Below are positions 48,169 through 57,430 of a DNA stretch of 64,000 bases, piece by piece. The stretch is from NCBI RefSeq assembly GCF_001025135.1, contig NZ_AP012323.1, positions 744,001-808,000 on the forward strand. Reading direction: 5' to 3'. A program made the translations under genes and the position numbers. The notes beneath the pieces were generated by a model. That model saw only the letters and a program-made list of their open reading frames with translations, made no database searches and had not been told where the DNA came from. The DNA comes from Bifidobacterium bifidum ATCC 29521 = JCM 1255 = DSM 20456 (GTDB taxonomy: Bacteria; Actinomycetota; Actinomycetes; Actinomycetales; Bifidobacteriaceae). How positions within the stretch are numbered: the stretch's first letter is position 1; the number at the start of each line of letters is the position of its first letter.

Positions 48169-49868
48169 ACGATATCATGCACGACGGCACTCCGGATGGC
48201 ATATGGAACTCGCAGGACCATCCGTCAGGCCTACCTGATTCAGGGCCGGTCTCATCGGCGGGCACGGGTGCCGAAAGCGCCACGGCACGACAGGACGCGA
48301 GGAAGATACGGGAGAACGTCGCACATGAGCTGGCGGCCGCCAATGACCAGCTGATGGCCAAGAACCATGCGCTCGCGCAGGCGCTGTCGCGTGCGGGCAA
48401 GGAACTCACCAAGGCGAAGGCGCAGCTGTCACAGATGGCCCAGCCCCCGAAGACCTTCGCGACGATGGTCAAGGTCGACTCGTCGATGACCGACGAGCTC
48501 GGCGTCCAGCATGCGTCGGCCGAGATCCTGACGGGCGGCAGGCGGCTGGTCGTGCCTGTGGCCGCCAACGTCAACGCGTCCCGGCTGACGGCCGGCGCCT
48601 GCGTGCTGCTCAACGAGAACATGGTATTGGTCGAGCAGCGCGGCACTGACATGCTCGGCTCTGTCCGCACGATCCGCCAGGTGTTTGATGACGGGCGTCT
48701 GATCGTCGCGGATGGCGGCGGCAACCCCAGCGTGATCCGGCGCTCGGGAGCGTTGGCGCACGAGACGTTCGCCAACGGGCAGCGCGTCATCGTCGACCCG
48801 TCGGGCCGGCTCGCCCTGGAACTGCTGCCCGACGAGAACGATGCCGACCTGGTGCTGGAGGAGGTTCCCGATGTCACCTTCGCCGACATCGGCGGGCTTG
48901 ACAGCCAGATCGAACGCATCCGGGACGCCGTGCAGCTGCCGTTCCTTCACCGCAGCCTGTACGAACGGTACAATCTCAAGGCGCCCAAGGGCGTGCTGCT
49001 GTACGGCCCTCCCGGCAACGGCAAGACCATGATCGCCAAGGCCGTCGCCCATGCGCTTTCGGATGGTTTCGGCAGGGGCAGCGGCGTGTTCCTCTCGGTC
49101 AAGGGGCCGGAACTGCTCAACAAGTTCGTCGGTGAATCCGAGCGTCTGGTGCGTCAGATCTTCACCCGCGCGCGCGAACGTGCCGCGGACGGCCGGCCGG
49201 TCATCGTGTTCATCGACGAGATGGATTCGCTGCTGCGCACCCGCGGCACCGGTGTCTCCAGCGACGTGGAGACCACGATCGTGCCGCAGTTCCTCTCCGA
49301 ACTCGACGGCGTGGAGAGCCTCGACAACGTTATGGTGATCGGCGCCTCGAACCGCGTGGACATGATCGACCCCGCCGTGCTCCGCCCGGGACGACTGGAC
49401 GTGAAGATCCGCGTGGACCGCCCCGGGGCGGATCAGGCGGCATCCATCATTCGCCACTATCTGACCGACGACCTGCCCCTGCAGCCCGGACTGGACGCCG
49501 ACGGCCTGTCGCGCGTTCTGGTGCGCGACATCTACACGCGCTCGTCGCGACGGCACCTGTGCGACGCGTGCAACGACCAGGGGCAATGGTCGGCCATCTT
49601 CCTCTCCGACGTCGCGTCCGGTGCCATGCTCAAGAACATCGTCGACCGCGCCAAGACGAAGGCGGTGAAGGCGTCCATTCTCGGCGGCGACGACGTGGCG
49701 TTGAACGTCGAGTTGCTGGGAGAGGCCGTGGAGGACGAGTTCGTGGAGACACGAGGGTCGGTAATGGATGTCGATCCGGTGCAATGGTCGAGAATCAACG
49801 GCATGGACAACGGGCGCGTGGTCCGTATCCGTCCGGTTCCGCGCAAGGAAAAGGAGAACATGCAATGA
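48165..49868 (+). CDS. arc: AAA ATPase forming ring-shaped complexes (ARC/Mpa)
   Basis: The unfoldase that recognises Pup-tagged proteins; 567 residues. An N-terminal coiled coil (about residues 40-95, [20 protein letters not shown]) binds Pup in homologues. Two OB-like domains follow ([20 protein letters not shown]), then the AAA module with Walker A GPPGNGKT (near residue 281), Walker [13 protein letters not shown] (near 347) and the arginine-finger region [14 protein letters not shown]. The C-terminus is [11 protein letters not shown]: the GQYL tail that docks Mpa on the 20S proteasome is absent. The GTG start has AAAGGGG upstream. Its stop overlaps dop. Confidence 0.94.
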   Translation: MNDIMHDGTPDGIWNSQDHPSGLPDSGPVSSAGTGAESATARQDARKIRENVAHELAAANDQLMAKNHALAQALSRAGKELTKAKAQLSQMAQPPKTFATMVKVDSSMTDELGVQHASAEILTGGRRLVVPVAANVNASRLTAGACVLLNENMVLVEQRGTDMLGSVRTIRQVFDDGRLIVADGGGNPSVIRRSGALAHETFANGQRVIVDPSGRLALELLPDENDADLVLEEVPDVTFADIGGLDSQIERIRDAVQLPFLHRSLYERYNLKAPKGVLLYGPPGNGKTMIAKAVAHALSDGFGRGSGVFLSVKGPELLNKFVGESERLVRQIFTRARERAADGRPVIVFIDEMDSLLRTRGTGVSSDVETTIVPQFLSELDGVESLDNVMVIGASNRVDMIDPAVLRPGRLDVKIRVDRPGADQAASIIRHYLTDDLPLQPGLDADGLSRVLVRDIYTRSSRRHLCDACNDQGQWSAIFLSDVASGAMLKNIVDRAKTKAVKASILGGDDVALNVELLGEAVEDEFVETRGSVMDVDPVQWSRINGMDNGRVVRIRPVPRKEKENMQ

Positions 49869-51505
49869 CCGTGCGACGGGTGATGGGCACGGAGACCGAA
49901 TACGCGGTCTCGGCGCCCGCTGCCTCACATGCCAATCCGGTGCAGCTGTCGTTCGACGTAATCGGCGCTGCCGCCGATCCCGAACGTTCGCGCATACGCT
50001 GGGACTATCGTCAGGAGGACCCTGTCAACGACGCGCGGGGCACCCGTCTGGAGAGGGCCGCGGCCCGCCCCGACATGCTTACCGACGAGCCGCAGCTCAA
50101 CATCGTCAACGTCATCGCCCCCAACGGCGGCCGCATGTACGTAGACCACGCGCACCCCGAATACTCGGCGCCGGAGACCACCGACCCGTTCGAGGCGGTG
50201 CGGTACGACCATGCCGGCGACCTGCTGATGCGGCGGGCGGCCGCGTCGGCGAGCGCGGGAACGGGGCACGACATCGTCCTGCACCGCAACAACGTCGACG
50301 GCAAGGGCGCCAGCTGGGGCACCCATGAGAACTACATGATGCTCAGATCGGTGCCGTTCGACACGGTGGCGGCGCTGATGACCGCCCATTTCGTCTCACG
50401 GCAGATCTACGCCGGATCCGGCCGCGTCGGCATAGGGGAGCGCAGCGAGACCGCCGGATACCAGCTCAGCCAGCGTGCCGACTACATCCACGCGATCCTC
50501 GGACTGCAGACCACCTTCGAACGCCCTATCGTCAACACGCGCGACGAATCCCACAGCCCATCCGATTATCGTCGCCTGCACGTGATCGTCGGCGACGCCA
50601 ACCGCATGGACGTGCCGCAGACGCTCAAGCTGGGCGCCACCAGCATGCTGCTGTGGCTGGCCGAGCACGCGGGCGAGACCGGCTATGATCTGGCAGCGCT
50701 GCTGGACTCCATGGCGCTCGTCGACCCCGTGTCGGCCATGCACACGGTGTCGCACGACCTGACGCTGCAGGCCGAGCTGCCGCTGCGCGACGGGGGCGTC
50801 ACCAACGCGTGGATCATGCAGGTGAGGCTGCGGGCCGCCGTGTACGAGATGGGGGCGCTGGTGTACGGCACCGACACGCGCGGCGAGCCGCTGTGGCCGG
50901 ACAAGCCCACCACCGGCATCATGGCGCTGTGGGGGCAGGCACTCGCCGACGTGGCCGCCATCCGGCATGCCGACGACGATACGAGACTGAATATGCAACC
51001 CGAGGCGTCGCGGGTGGAATGGCTGATGAAATGGCAGCTGCTGGAGCGTCTGCGCCGCAGGCACGGTTTGTCGTGGAACGATCCGAAACTGCGGGCGATC
51101 GACTTGGGGTGGGCCGCCTTGGACCCGGTCCGCTCGATATTCGAGAAGGTCAGGTCGCGCACCGAGCGCACGGTCGACGACCGGCAGGTCGCCGATGCCG
51201 CTGGCAATGCGCCGCAGACCACGCGCGCATGGCTGCGTGCCGCGGTCGTGAACCGGTATGCGAGCCAGGTGGTCGCTGTCTCATGGTCCCATCTGACCGT
51301 CCGCAGGCATGATGCGCCGCAGACGGGGGAGGAGTCGTACGGCAATGCGAGCCGTCCGATCGTCCGGCCGTCCGACCTGTGCTCGCTCGACATGTCCGAT
51401 CCGTGCGCCTTCGACAAGGCGCACATGGCCGCGTTCGTGGACGGCACGCGAAACGCCGATGAGCTGATAACGCAAATCGATCGGAACATCACCGCCGGAA
51501 GGTAA
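49865..51505 (+). CDS. dop: Pup deamidase/depupylase
   Basis: Removes Pup from substrates and, where Pup ends in Gln, deamidates it. The 546-residue protein belongs to the glutamine-synthetase-like fold: MGTETEYAVS carries the metal/ATP glutamates, MYVDHAHPEYSAPE holds the catalytic aspartate, and HENYMMLR and VNTRDESHS are conserved. The stretch around FDVIGAAADPERSRIRWDYR corresponds to the Dop-specific loop absent from PafA. The start overlaps arc by four bases (ATGA). It is somewhat longer than the mycobacterial protein. Confidence 0.94.
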   Translation: MTVRRVMGTETEYAVSAPAASHANPVQLSFDVIGAAADPERSRIRWDYRQEDPVNDARGTRLERAAARPDMLTDEPQLNIVNVIAPNGGRMYVDHAHPEYSAPETTDPFEAVRYDHAGDLLMRRAAASASAGTGHDIVLHRNNVDGKGASWGTHENYMMLRSVPFDTVAALMTAHFVSRQIYAGSGRVGIGERSETAGYQLSQRADYIHAILGLQTTFERPIVNTRDESHSPSDYRRLHVIVGDANRMDVPQTLKLGATSMLLWLAEHAGETGYDLAALLDSMALVDPVSAMHTVSHDLTLQAELPLRDGGVTNAWIMQVRLRAAVYEMGALVYGTDTRGEPLWPDKPTTGIMALWGQALADVAAIRHADDDTRLNMQPEASRVEWLMKWQLLERLRRRHGLSWNDPKLRAIDLGWAALDPVRSIFEKVRSRTERTVDDRQVADAAGNAPQTTRAWLRAAVVNRYASQVVAVSWSHLTVRRHDAPQTGEESYGNASRPIVRPSDLCSLDMSDPCAFDKAHMAAFVDGTRNADELITQIDRNITAGR

Positions 51506-51651
51506 TATCGATACAGGCATGAAATGGCATTACCGTGGGCGCACCACTGGCCGATGCGCATCATGGGGCAGCCATGATGGCGAGCGATGACGATCAAAGG
51601 CGCGAACGCCACGACCAGAGACAACGACCGACAGACGAGGTTGATGCAGAC

Positions 51652-52485
51652 ATGGATTTGCGAGAAATGACACAGGCCGTCGCCCAAGTGGCGCGGCATG
51701 CCGGCAGGCACGCCCTTCAGGAGCAGGTGAACCCCCACGACCTATCCACGACGATGGTGTCGCCCGGCGAGACGAAATTCACTAGCGAGGTCAACACCCG
51801 GCTGATTCGCTATACCCGCGCGCGACTGTCCGAAATCGAACCGTTCCAGGGCTTCTGGGAGGAGCGTCCGGAGGACAACCAGCCGGGGGAGAGGTACTGG
51901 TGCGTCGGCAATATCGACGGAGCCATCAATTTCATCCGCAACATGGCCGAATGGACCGTGACCATCTCACTGTTCGAGTTCGACGAGCACTGCCATGCGC
52001 GCCCGATCATGGGTGTGGTCCATGCGCCCGCCATGGGCATCACGTACATGGCGGCGAAGGGCCAGGGCGCCATCAGGATACGCCGCAACCCCGTGGGCGG
52101 CGACAAGCGCGAGAAGGTCATGCCGTCGATCACTGCGACGCTGGATGGCTCCGTGGTCAGCTACGGTATGTCGTATGTGCCGGAGGAGTCCAAGCGGGCC
52201 CTGTCCGCGGTAGCCTCCATCGCGGGTAAACCGGCCGATATCAAGCGAGTGGGTCCGGCTTCGATGGATTTGTGCAAGGTGGCCGACGGCACGTACGACG
52301 CCTATTTCGAGCCTCACCTGCACAAGTGGGATGTTCCGGCCGTCTCGGCCGGCGCCGTCGTGGTATGGGAGGCGCAGGGGCGTCTGAGACAGTGGAACGG
52401 CGAGCTGATCCATTGGCGTCGCGAGAACGATGTCGTGGCGTCGAACGGCCTGATCGGCGACGAGCTGCAGCCGTATCTGCAGTGA
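51652..52485 (+). CDS. Inositol-monophosphatase-like protein with an altered metal site
   Basis: A 277-residue member of the IMPase/FIG superfamily lying between dop and pup. The usual WxxDPIDGTxNF motif reads WCVGNIDGAINF, so the first metal-binding Asp is Gly. The second Asp is kept, as is the C-terminal WDVPAVSAG motif. The upstream Glu pair is seen in FWEERPEDN. Catalysis may be lost or altered. The ATG at 51652 has GAGG upstream; earlier in-frame starts would add a charged, unconserved leader. Its place in the pup cluster suggests a linked role, but none is known to me. Confidence 0.75.
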   Translation: MDLREMTQAVAQVARHAGRHALQEQVNPHDLSTTMVSPGETKFTSEVNTRLIRYTRARLSEIEPFQGFWEERPEDNQPGERYWCVGNIDGAINFIRNMAEWTVTISLFEFDEHCHARPIMGVVHAPAMGITYMAAKGQGAIRIRRNPVGGDKREKVMPSITATLDGSVVSYGMSYVPEESKRALSAVASIAGKPADIKRVGPASMDLCKVADGTYDAYFEPHLHKWDVPAVSAGAVVVWEAQGRLRQWNGELIHWRRENDVVASNGLIGDELQPYLQ

Positions 52486-52638
52486 TCGGGCGCATACAGA
52501 CATATGCAGGCGTCTGCCGGCGGTGACGAATACGTGCGTGCGTGGCAGATGTCTGCGATTCGGTGACGGCATGCCGGATGTCCGGCCTGTGCCGGCATCG
52601 GCGGAAGAAGAAAACCGGAAGGAAAGGGAGGGACGGAT

Positions 52639-52842
52639 ATGCCTCAGGAATTCGCTCACACGCGGTCGTCCTCGCAGAAGCAGGACACCGACGAACAGCT
52701 GAATGACGTGTCGATGGCGGCACAGGCCGAGACCGACGCGGCCGCGGACGCTCTCGACGCGGTGCTGGACGACATCGAATCCACGCTGGAATCCAACGCC
52801 GAGGAGTACGTGAACAGCTTCGTGCAAAAAGGCGGCGAATGA
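52639..52842 (+). CDS. pup: Prokaryotic ubiquitin-like protein Pup
   Basis: The 67-residue modifier attached to lysines by PafA. It has the expected disordered acidic N-half (SSSQKQDTDEQLNDVSMAAQ), a central helix (ADALDAVLDDIESTLESNAE) that pairs with the ARC coiled coil, and the C-terminus SFVQKGGE. Because it ends in Glu rather than Gln, it is ready for ligation without deamidation by Dop. A strong ribosome-binding site (AGGGAGGGA) precedes the ATG. The stop overlaps the pafA start. Confidence 0.95.
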   Translation: MPQEFAHTRSSSQKQDTDEQLNDVSMAAQAETDAAADALDAVLDDIESTLESNAEEYVNSFVQKGGE

Positions 52843-54299
52843 TGCCGCAGCTGCGTGACAGCGGCAATCATGGGAGTTGGCAGGAAGCGCGGAGGTCTTC
52901 GCAGTTCCAGGGATTCGCCCGCATTTTCGGCGTGGAGACGGAGTACGGCGTATCGGTGACGGGTTCGGACCATCCGGTCGACGCGGCGCAGGTCGCGATG
53001 ATGATGTTCCAGCCTGTCGTGTCCCGCGCGCGTTCCACGAACACGTACCTGACCAATGGTTCGCGGCTGTATCTCGACGTCGGCTCCCACCCGGAGTATG
53101 CGACCGCCGAGGCCCGCGATCCGATGGACGCCTTGCTGCAGGATCTGGCGGGGGAGCGGGTCATGGCCGGATTGGCCCTCGGCGCGCAGGCCCGGCTTCG
53201 TGCCAGGTACGGGGACGGCGTGAACGTGCACGTGTTCAAGAACAACGCGGACTCGGCGGGCCACTCGTTCGGGTGTCACGAGAACTATCTCGTACGCCGA
53301 TATGTGCCTCTGGAAACCGTCGAGCACGAGCTGCTGCCGTTCCTGATAACGAGGCAGCTGTACACCGGAGCCGGGCGGGTCACCGATCAGGGATTCGAGA
53401 TCACGCAGCGGGCGGACTATCTGGATGAGGCGGTGTCATCGGCGACGACGCGGTCGCGCCCCATGGTCAACACGCGTGACGAACCGCACTCAGATCCGGA
53501 TGAATTCCGCCGGCTGCATGTCATCATCGGCGACTCCAATCGTTCGCAATGGGCGACATGGATGAAACTCGCCGTGACGCATCTGATTATCTGCGTCATC
53601 GAGGAGGCCGCCCGGCTCGGTGAGGATTCCGGTTTCGCGTCGTGCGCGTTGGCCGATCCCGGTGCCGCGAACCGTGCGGTCAGCGCCGATCTGACATGCG
53701 TGACCGCCCGGCTTCGTCTTGCTGACGGCTCCGAGCCGGTGTCTGCCGTGCAGATGCAGCGCAGGTACCAGGCCGTCGTCCGTGATTTCATGGAACGTCA
53801 TCATGATGCCGTTGACGACGCACTGCCGCGCACGGACGTGGATCAGATTCTTTCCGCATGGTCGCTGGTTCTTGACCAGTTGGAGGCCAGCGATGTGGAA
53901 GCGTTGTCGGACCGCGTCGACTGGGCGGCGAAATACCGCCTGTTCCAGGCGCTGAAACGCCGCAAGGGCGAAGTGACGGATGCCATGCGCGAACGGCTGG
54001 ACATGGATTACCATGACATCGTCAACGGTTCGCTGTATCCGTCAATGCTGCGTCGAGGCGTGATGCGGCAGCTGGCCACGCCCCAGCAGGTGGAGCATGC
54101 CGTCTCGGAACCGCCGGCCGATACCCGTGCCGCGTTGCGCGGGGCCTTCGTCGCCAAGGCGCTGTCCACGCAATGCCGGTTCTCCTGCGACTGGACGCGA
54201 TTGTCCGTCATGGCTCCTGAACGCAGCGAAGTCGTGCTGCTGGACCCCTTCGAATACCAGGCGAATGCCGACGTCCAACACCTGATGAACCTGCTATAA
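52839..54299 (+). CDS. pafA: Pup-protein ligase
   Basis: Joins the C-terminal Glu of Pup to substrate lysines using ATP; 486 residues. The glutamine-synthetase-like signature GVETEYGVSV lies near residue 31, followed by YLDVGSHPEYATAE, FKNNADSAGHSFGCHENYLV and VNTRDEPHSD. Its start overlaps the pup stop (ATGATG), so ligase and modifier are coupled. It differs from Dop by lacking the insertion after the first strand. This is the last gene of the cluster. Confidence 0.95.
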   Translation: MMPQLRDSGNHGSWQEARRSSQFQGFARIFGVETEYGVSVTGSDHPVDAAQVAMMMFQPVVSRARSTNTYLTNGSRLYLDVGSHPEYATAEARDPMDALLQDLAGERVMAGLALGAQARLRARYGDGVNVHVFKNNADSAGHSFGCHENYLVRRYVPLETVEHELLPFLITRQLYTGAGRVTDQGFEITQRADYLDEAVSSATTRSRPMVNTRDEPHSDPDEFRRLHVIIGDSNRSQWATWMKLAVTHLIICVIEEAARLGEDSGFASCALADPGAANRAVSADLTCVTARLRLADGSEPVSAVQMQRRYQAVVRDFMERHHDAVDDALPRTDVDQILSAWSLVLDQLEASDVEALSDRVDWAAKYRLFQALKRRKGEVTDAMRERLDMDYHDIVNGSLYPSMLRRGVMRQLATPQQVEHAVSEPPADTRAALRGAFVAKALSTQCRFSCDWTRLSVMAPERSEVVLLDPFEYQANADVQHLMNLL

Positions 54300-54366
54300 C
54301 GCCCCGCTGGCGGCTGGGCCGTCGGCGAAGTCGACCGGGGGTGCCGACCGGAGGCGCCCCAGCCCA
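54300..54366. repeat. GC-rich module after pafA
   Basis: CGCCCCGCTGGCGGCTGGG ... GACCGGGGGTGCC ... GGAGGCGCCCC, a diverged member of the dispersed GGGGGTG family starting at the pafA stop. It can fold GGCGCCCC against the left CGCCCCGC region only partly. Confidence 0.5.
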
Positions 54367-54382
54367 AGTCCAGATACGAAAA

Positions 54383-54411
54383 AGCCCCTGACTCTTCATT
54401 GGTCAGGGGCT
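54383..54411. terminator. Bidirectional terminator between pafA and hup
   Basis: AGCCCCTGAC (54383-54392) and GTCAGGGGCT (54402-54411) form a perfect 10-bp stem with a 9-base loop. A run of A on the left gives TTTTTC for the minus-strand hup message, and GTATTTGTT follows on the right. It can stop both convergent genes. Confidence 0.88.
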
Positions 54412-54461
54412 GTATTTGTTCACCATGATATCGAAATCGGTGACAATGGCACGAACCGGAC

Positions 54462-54743
54462 TTACTCGGTCACGGCCTTCTTCAGCAGGGAGCCGGCGGA
54501 GATGCGCACGCCGTAGGTCGCCGGGATCTCGATGATTTCGCCGGTGCGCGGGTTGCGGCCGGTGCGGGCAGCGCGCTTGACGCGCTCAGCGGAGAACAGG
54601 CCGGTGAGCTTCAGGCCTTCGCCGGACTGCATGGCCTCGACGAACACGTCCTGGAAAGCGTTAACGGCGGCCTCAGCCTGAGCCTTGGTCAGATTGGACT
54701 TCTGGGCGATCTTCGAAACGAGATCAGACTTGTTGTATGCCAT
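54462..54743 (-). CDS. hup: HU-family DNA-binding protein
   Basis: A nucleoid protein of 93 residues. MAYNKSDLVSKIAQKSNLTK, LTGLFSAERVKRAARTGRNP and TGEIIEIPATYGVRISAG are typical of HU, including the RNPRTGE arm tip. There is no long Lys/Ala C-terminal tail as in mycobacterial HupB. AAAGAAGGATGC precedes the ATG at 54743. Confidence 0.96.
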   Translation of the reverse strand: MAYNKSDLVSKIAQKSNLTKAQAEAAVNAFQDVFVEAMQSGEGLKLTGLFSAERVKRAARTGRNPRTGEIIEIPATYGVRISAGSLLKKAVTE

Positions 54744-54873
54744 AAAGCATCCTTCTTTGATCTGGGGGCTTCGATTGCCGAATCCCCGGTGTTCATCAAT
54801 GATGATAGCGCATGATGTAGGCAAACGCCGCATTTTTTAAGGGTTTTCCACACTTTTTCCGGTTGTTGGGCGG

Positions 54874-57378
54874 TTATATGAGATTGTGTTTGTCGAGCCA
54901 GCGCATGGACAGCGCACCGAGGGGGATTCGCAGCCAGTAGAACAGCGCACGGTACAGCAACGTCGCGGAGAGCGCGATGCCCGCGGGCACGCCTGCCGCG
55001 CCGAACGAGAACGTCAGCGCCGCTTCGACGCCACCGAGGCCGCCGGGGGTCGGCACCGCGGAGCCGATGGCATTGGCGACCAGGAAGATGAACAGCGTCT
55101 CCAGCGGATTGGTCATCTGTCCGAACGCCAGCAGCGCCGCCCAGAATTCCAGTCCGGTGGCCACGTTGAGGATCAGCATGCCCAGCACGCTGAACGACAG
55201 CTCCTTGGGATTGGTGAGCACGTCGATCAGCTGCCGTGCGTAGGCCTTGACCAGGGGCAGCAGCCTGTCCGTCGCGTAATGCCGGATGGGTGGGATCATC
55301 ATCGCCACGGCAAGCGCCATCAGCACGATGCCGACGATGACGATCAGGGTGTTCGTCGGAATCATGCTGCTAAGCGCGTCGCTGCCTGTGAATATGCCGA
55401 TGACGAACAGCATGAGCACTGTGCCGCCATAATACACGGCCATGACGGCGCTCATGATCGCGGTGGCGGTCGTATTGCGGTAGCCGCTTTTGCGCAGGAA
55501 CTGCAGGTTCACGAATGCGGGTCCGACGCCGGCGGGCATGGACACCATCGCGAATCCTTGCGCGACCTGTGACATGAAGATGCCGAGCGGGTTGCGCTTG
55601 TCGCGTTCGATGAAGGCCCCGAGCTCCAGCGCGGAGCCGAGCAGGGCGATGAGTTCGAAGACCAGGCAGACGATCGCCATCACCGGGTTGGCGTTCTTCA
55701 CCGCGGAGATGACCTCGTCGGGCTTCAGTTGGGTGAAGATCACCACGACGGCGACGATCAGCAGCACCATGCCGATGAAGGAGCGCGGGCTGAACCGGGA
55801 CAGGGACACCGGCTCCATGGCCTCGGCGGTCTCCTGCGGGGCCAGCGCGCGCATCTCGGCGCGCATGTCGTCCACGATGTGCTTGTTCCAGCCCGGCAGG
55901 GCCCGCGTGCCGGCGGGAACGGCCGCCTTCTGGATGAATGGGGTCAGCGAGATCATCGTGTCGTCGCCGAGCACGTCACGGCCTGCGGTGACCGCGCGTT
56001 CGGGGCCGATGAGCACGGCGAGCAGCAACAGCAGTTGCACCTGATCCAGTGCGATGTTCGGGGCCGCGCTGGCGTCGTCCCCGTTCTGCCATCCGGCTAT
56101 GATCGGCGTGCCGGATTCCAGTCGCGCGAGGGTGTCCGGCGTGATGCGGCGATGCGTGTACCCGCGCTTGTTCGCCACCGACAGGAAACGCAGCAATGCG
56201 ATGGCGTCCTTGTCGGACAACGTGTTGAGGTTGCACTCGTGCATGATGTCGTCGCCGTGCAGCACCAGGATCGAAGTCTCGCCGGTGTCGGCCACGCCGT
56301 AGATCTTGGGGGTGGGCAGGCCCGCATTGCGCAATCCCAGAATCATCGCCATATGGTGCTGGGTCGCCTCTCTCGGCGAGCGGTCGCGCCGCATGGCGAC
56401 GCCGGTGAACCGGACCCACTGCCACAGCTGTTTGACGTAGCCCGCCGTGCGCGCCTGGCTGTCCAGAGCGGAGACGACGAAGGCCCGTCCCCAATCATCC
56501 ACGGCATCGTACAGTCGAGATCCTTCGACCAGATCGTCGTCGAGGGTCGAGGCGAGGGAGCCATGGGACAGGTCGACGTCCATGCGGCGCTTCAGCGAGG
56601 TGATATGCAGTCCGATGCCGTTGAGCGCCTGCACGAGATCCTCGCCCCATGCGCCCTGGTTCTTGGTGCCGGCTGCGAATCGGATCAGCATGCCGACCAG
56701 CCGGCCTACGGACAGGGACACGATAACTCCGGTCACGGAGTTGATCGACAGCAGGATCAGGATGGCCGACGAGATGTAGAGGATGTTCCATCCCCATTTG
56801 ACCGTCGATCGTGTACGCCGAGGCCCCGCGACGGTCAACAATGCCGCGGAACCCGCGTAGAAGTCCGGCAGCAGTCCCGTTCCGATGATCGAGCTCGGCG
56901 AACACAGCGCGGTGATAAGTGTGAAGTTCCCGAAGGTCGACACGGCCATCGATATGCCCCAGACGGTCGCTAGGCCACCGAACATGGCGAGTAGGGCCAA
57001 CGCCGATTGCAGCCACTCCCGTCCCACCAGCAGCTGGACGATGGCCATAACGGCGATGGTCACGATGGTCAGCTGCTGCAGCATCGAGGTCGGAAGATCG
57101 ACCATCCAGTTCAGTGCACGTCCGGCGCTGTGGGCATCGGACTCGACTCCCGTGACGAAACCGCTCAGGTAGATGGAGGACAGTATGGCCACCGCCGCGA
57201 GCAGCACGGCGGAGACGGCGTGGACCAGATCGCCGAAATCGTGGATGCGGCGCGGTGCGACGTCCTCGATGACCGGGTGGGCCGTGGTGCCGGATACGTC
57301 GTCGCTCATCGGACGCGCGTCCAGCGACGCCTTGGAATCGTCATCGCCGGACGTTGCGGTTATCGTCTGATCGTTCAT
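54874..57378 (-). CDS. Flippase-like membrane protein with a degenerate kinase-like cytoplasmic domain
   Basis: An 834-residue protein. After a polar N-terminus come about six membrane helices (LVHAVSAVLLAAVAILSSIY and following), a cytoplasmic region of about 300 residues, and a C-terminal set of about seven helices with the flippase-like/UPF0104 signature GSAVPTPGGLGGVEAAL. The middle region (NKRGYTHRRITPDTLARL, TPIIAGWQNGD) is placed like the catalytic loop of ABC1/kinase-like proteins but lacks the catalytic Asp and DFG. It may be a lipid or polyprenyl-phosphate transporter with a pseudokinase sensor; the substrate is unknown. The ATG at 57378 follows AGGAACGGTG. Confidence 0.8.
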   Translation of the reverse strand: MNDQTITATSGDDDSKASLDARPMSDDVSGTTAHPVIEDVAPRRIHDFGDLVHAVSAVLLAAVAILSSIYLSGFVTGVESDAHSAGRALNWMVDLPTSMLQQLTIVTIAVMAIVQLLVGREWLQSALALLAMFGGLATVWGISMAVSTFGNFTLITALCSPSSIIGTGLLPDFYAGSAALLTVAGPRRTRSTVKWGWNILYISSAILILLSINSVTGVIVSLSVGRLVGMLIRFAAGTKNQGAWGEDLVQALNGIGLHITSLKRRMDVDLSHGSLASTLDDDLVEGSRLYDAVDDWGRAFVVSALDSQARTAGYVKQLWQWVRFTGVAMRRDRSPREATQHHMAMILGLRNAGLPTPKIYGVADTGETSILVLHGDDIMHECNLNTLSDKDAIALLRFLSVANKRGYTHRRITPDTLARLESGTPIIAGWQNGDDASAAPNIALDQVQLLLLLAVLIGPERAVTAGRDVLGDDTMISLTPFIQKAAVPAGTRALPGWNKHIVDDMRAEMRALAPQETAEAMEPVSLSRFSPRSFIGMVLLIVAVVVIFTQLKPDEVISAVKNANPVMAIVCLVFELIALLGSALELGAFIERDKRNPLGIFMSQVAQGFAMVSMPAGVGPAFVNLQFLRKSGYRNTTATAIMSAVMAVYYGGTVLMLFVIGIFTGSDALSSMIPTNTLIVIVGIVLMALAVAMMIPPIRHYATDRLLPLVKAYARQLIDVLTNPKELSFSVLGMLILNVATGLEFWAALLAFGQMTNPLETLFIFLVANAIGSAVPTPGGLGGVEAALTFSFGAAGVPAGIALSATLLYRALFYWLRIPLGALSMRWLDKHNLI

Positions 57379-57430
57379 CACCGTTCCTGTGCTGATTGAT
57401 CGTCGATGGAAATGGGAATTATCGGACGGC

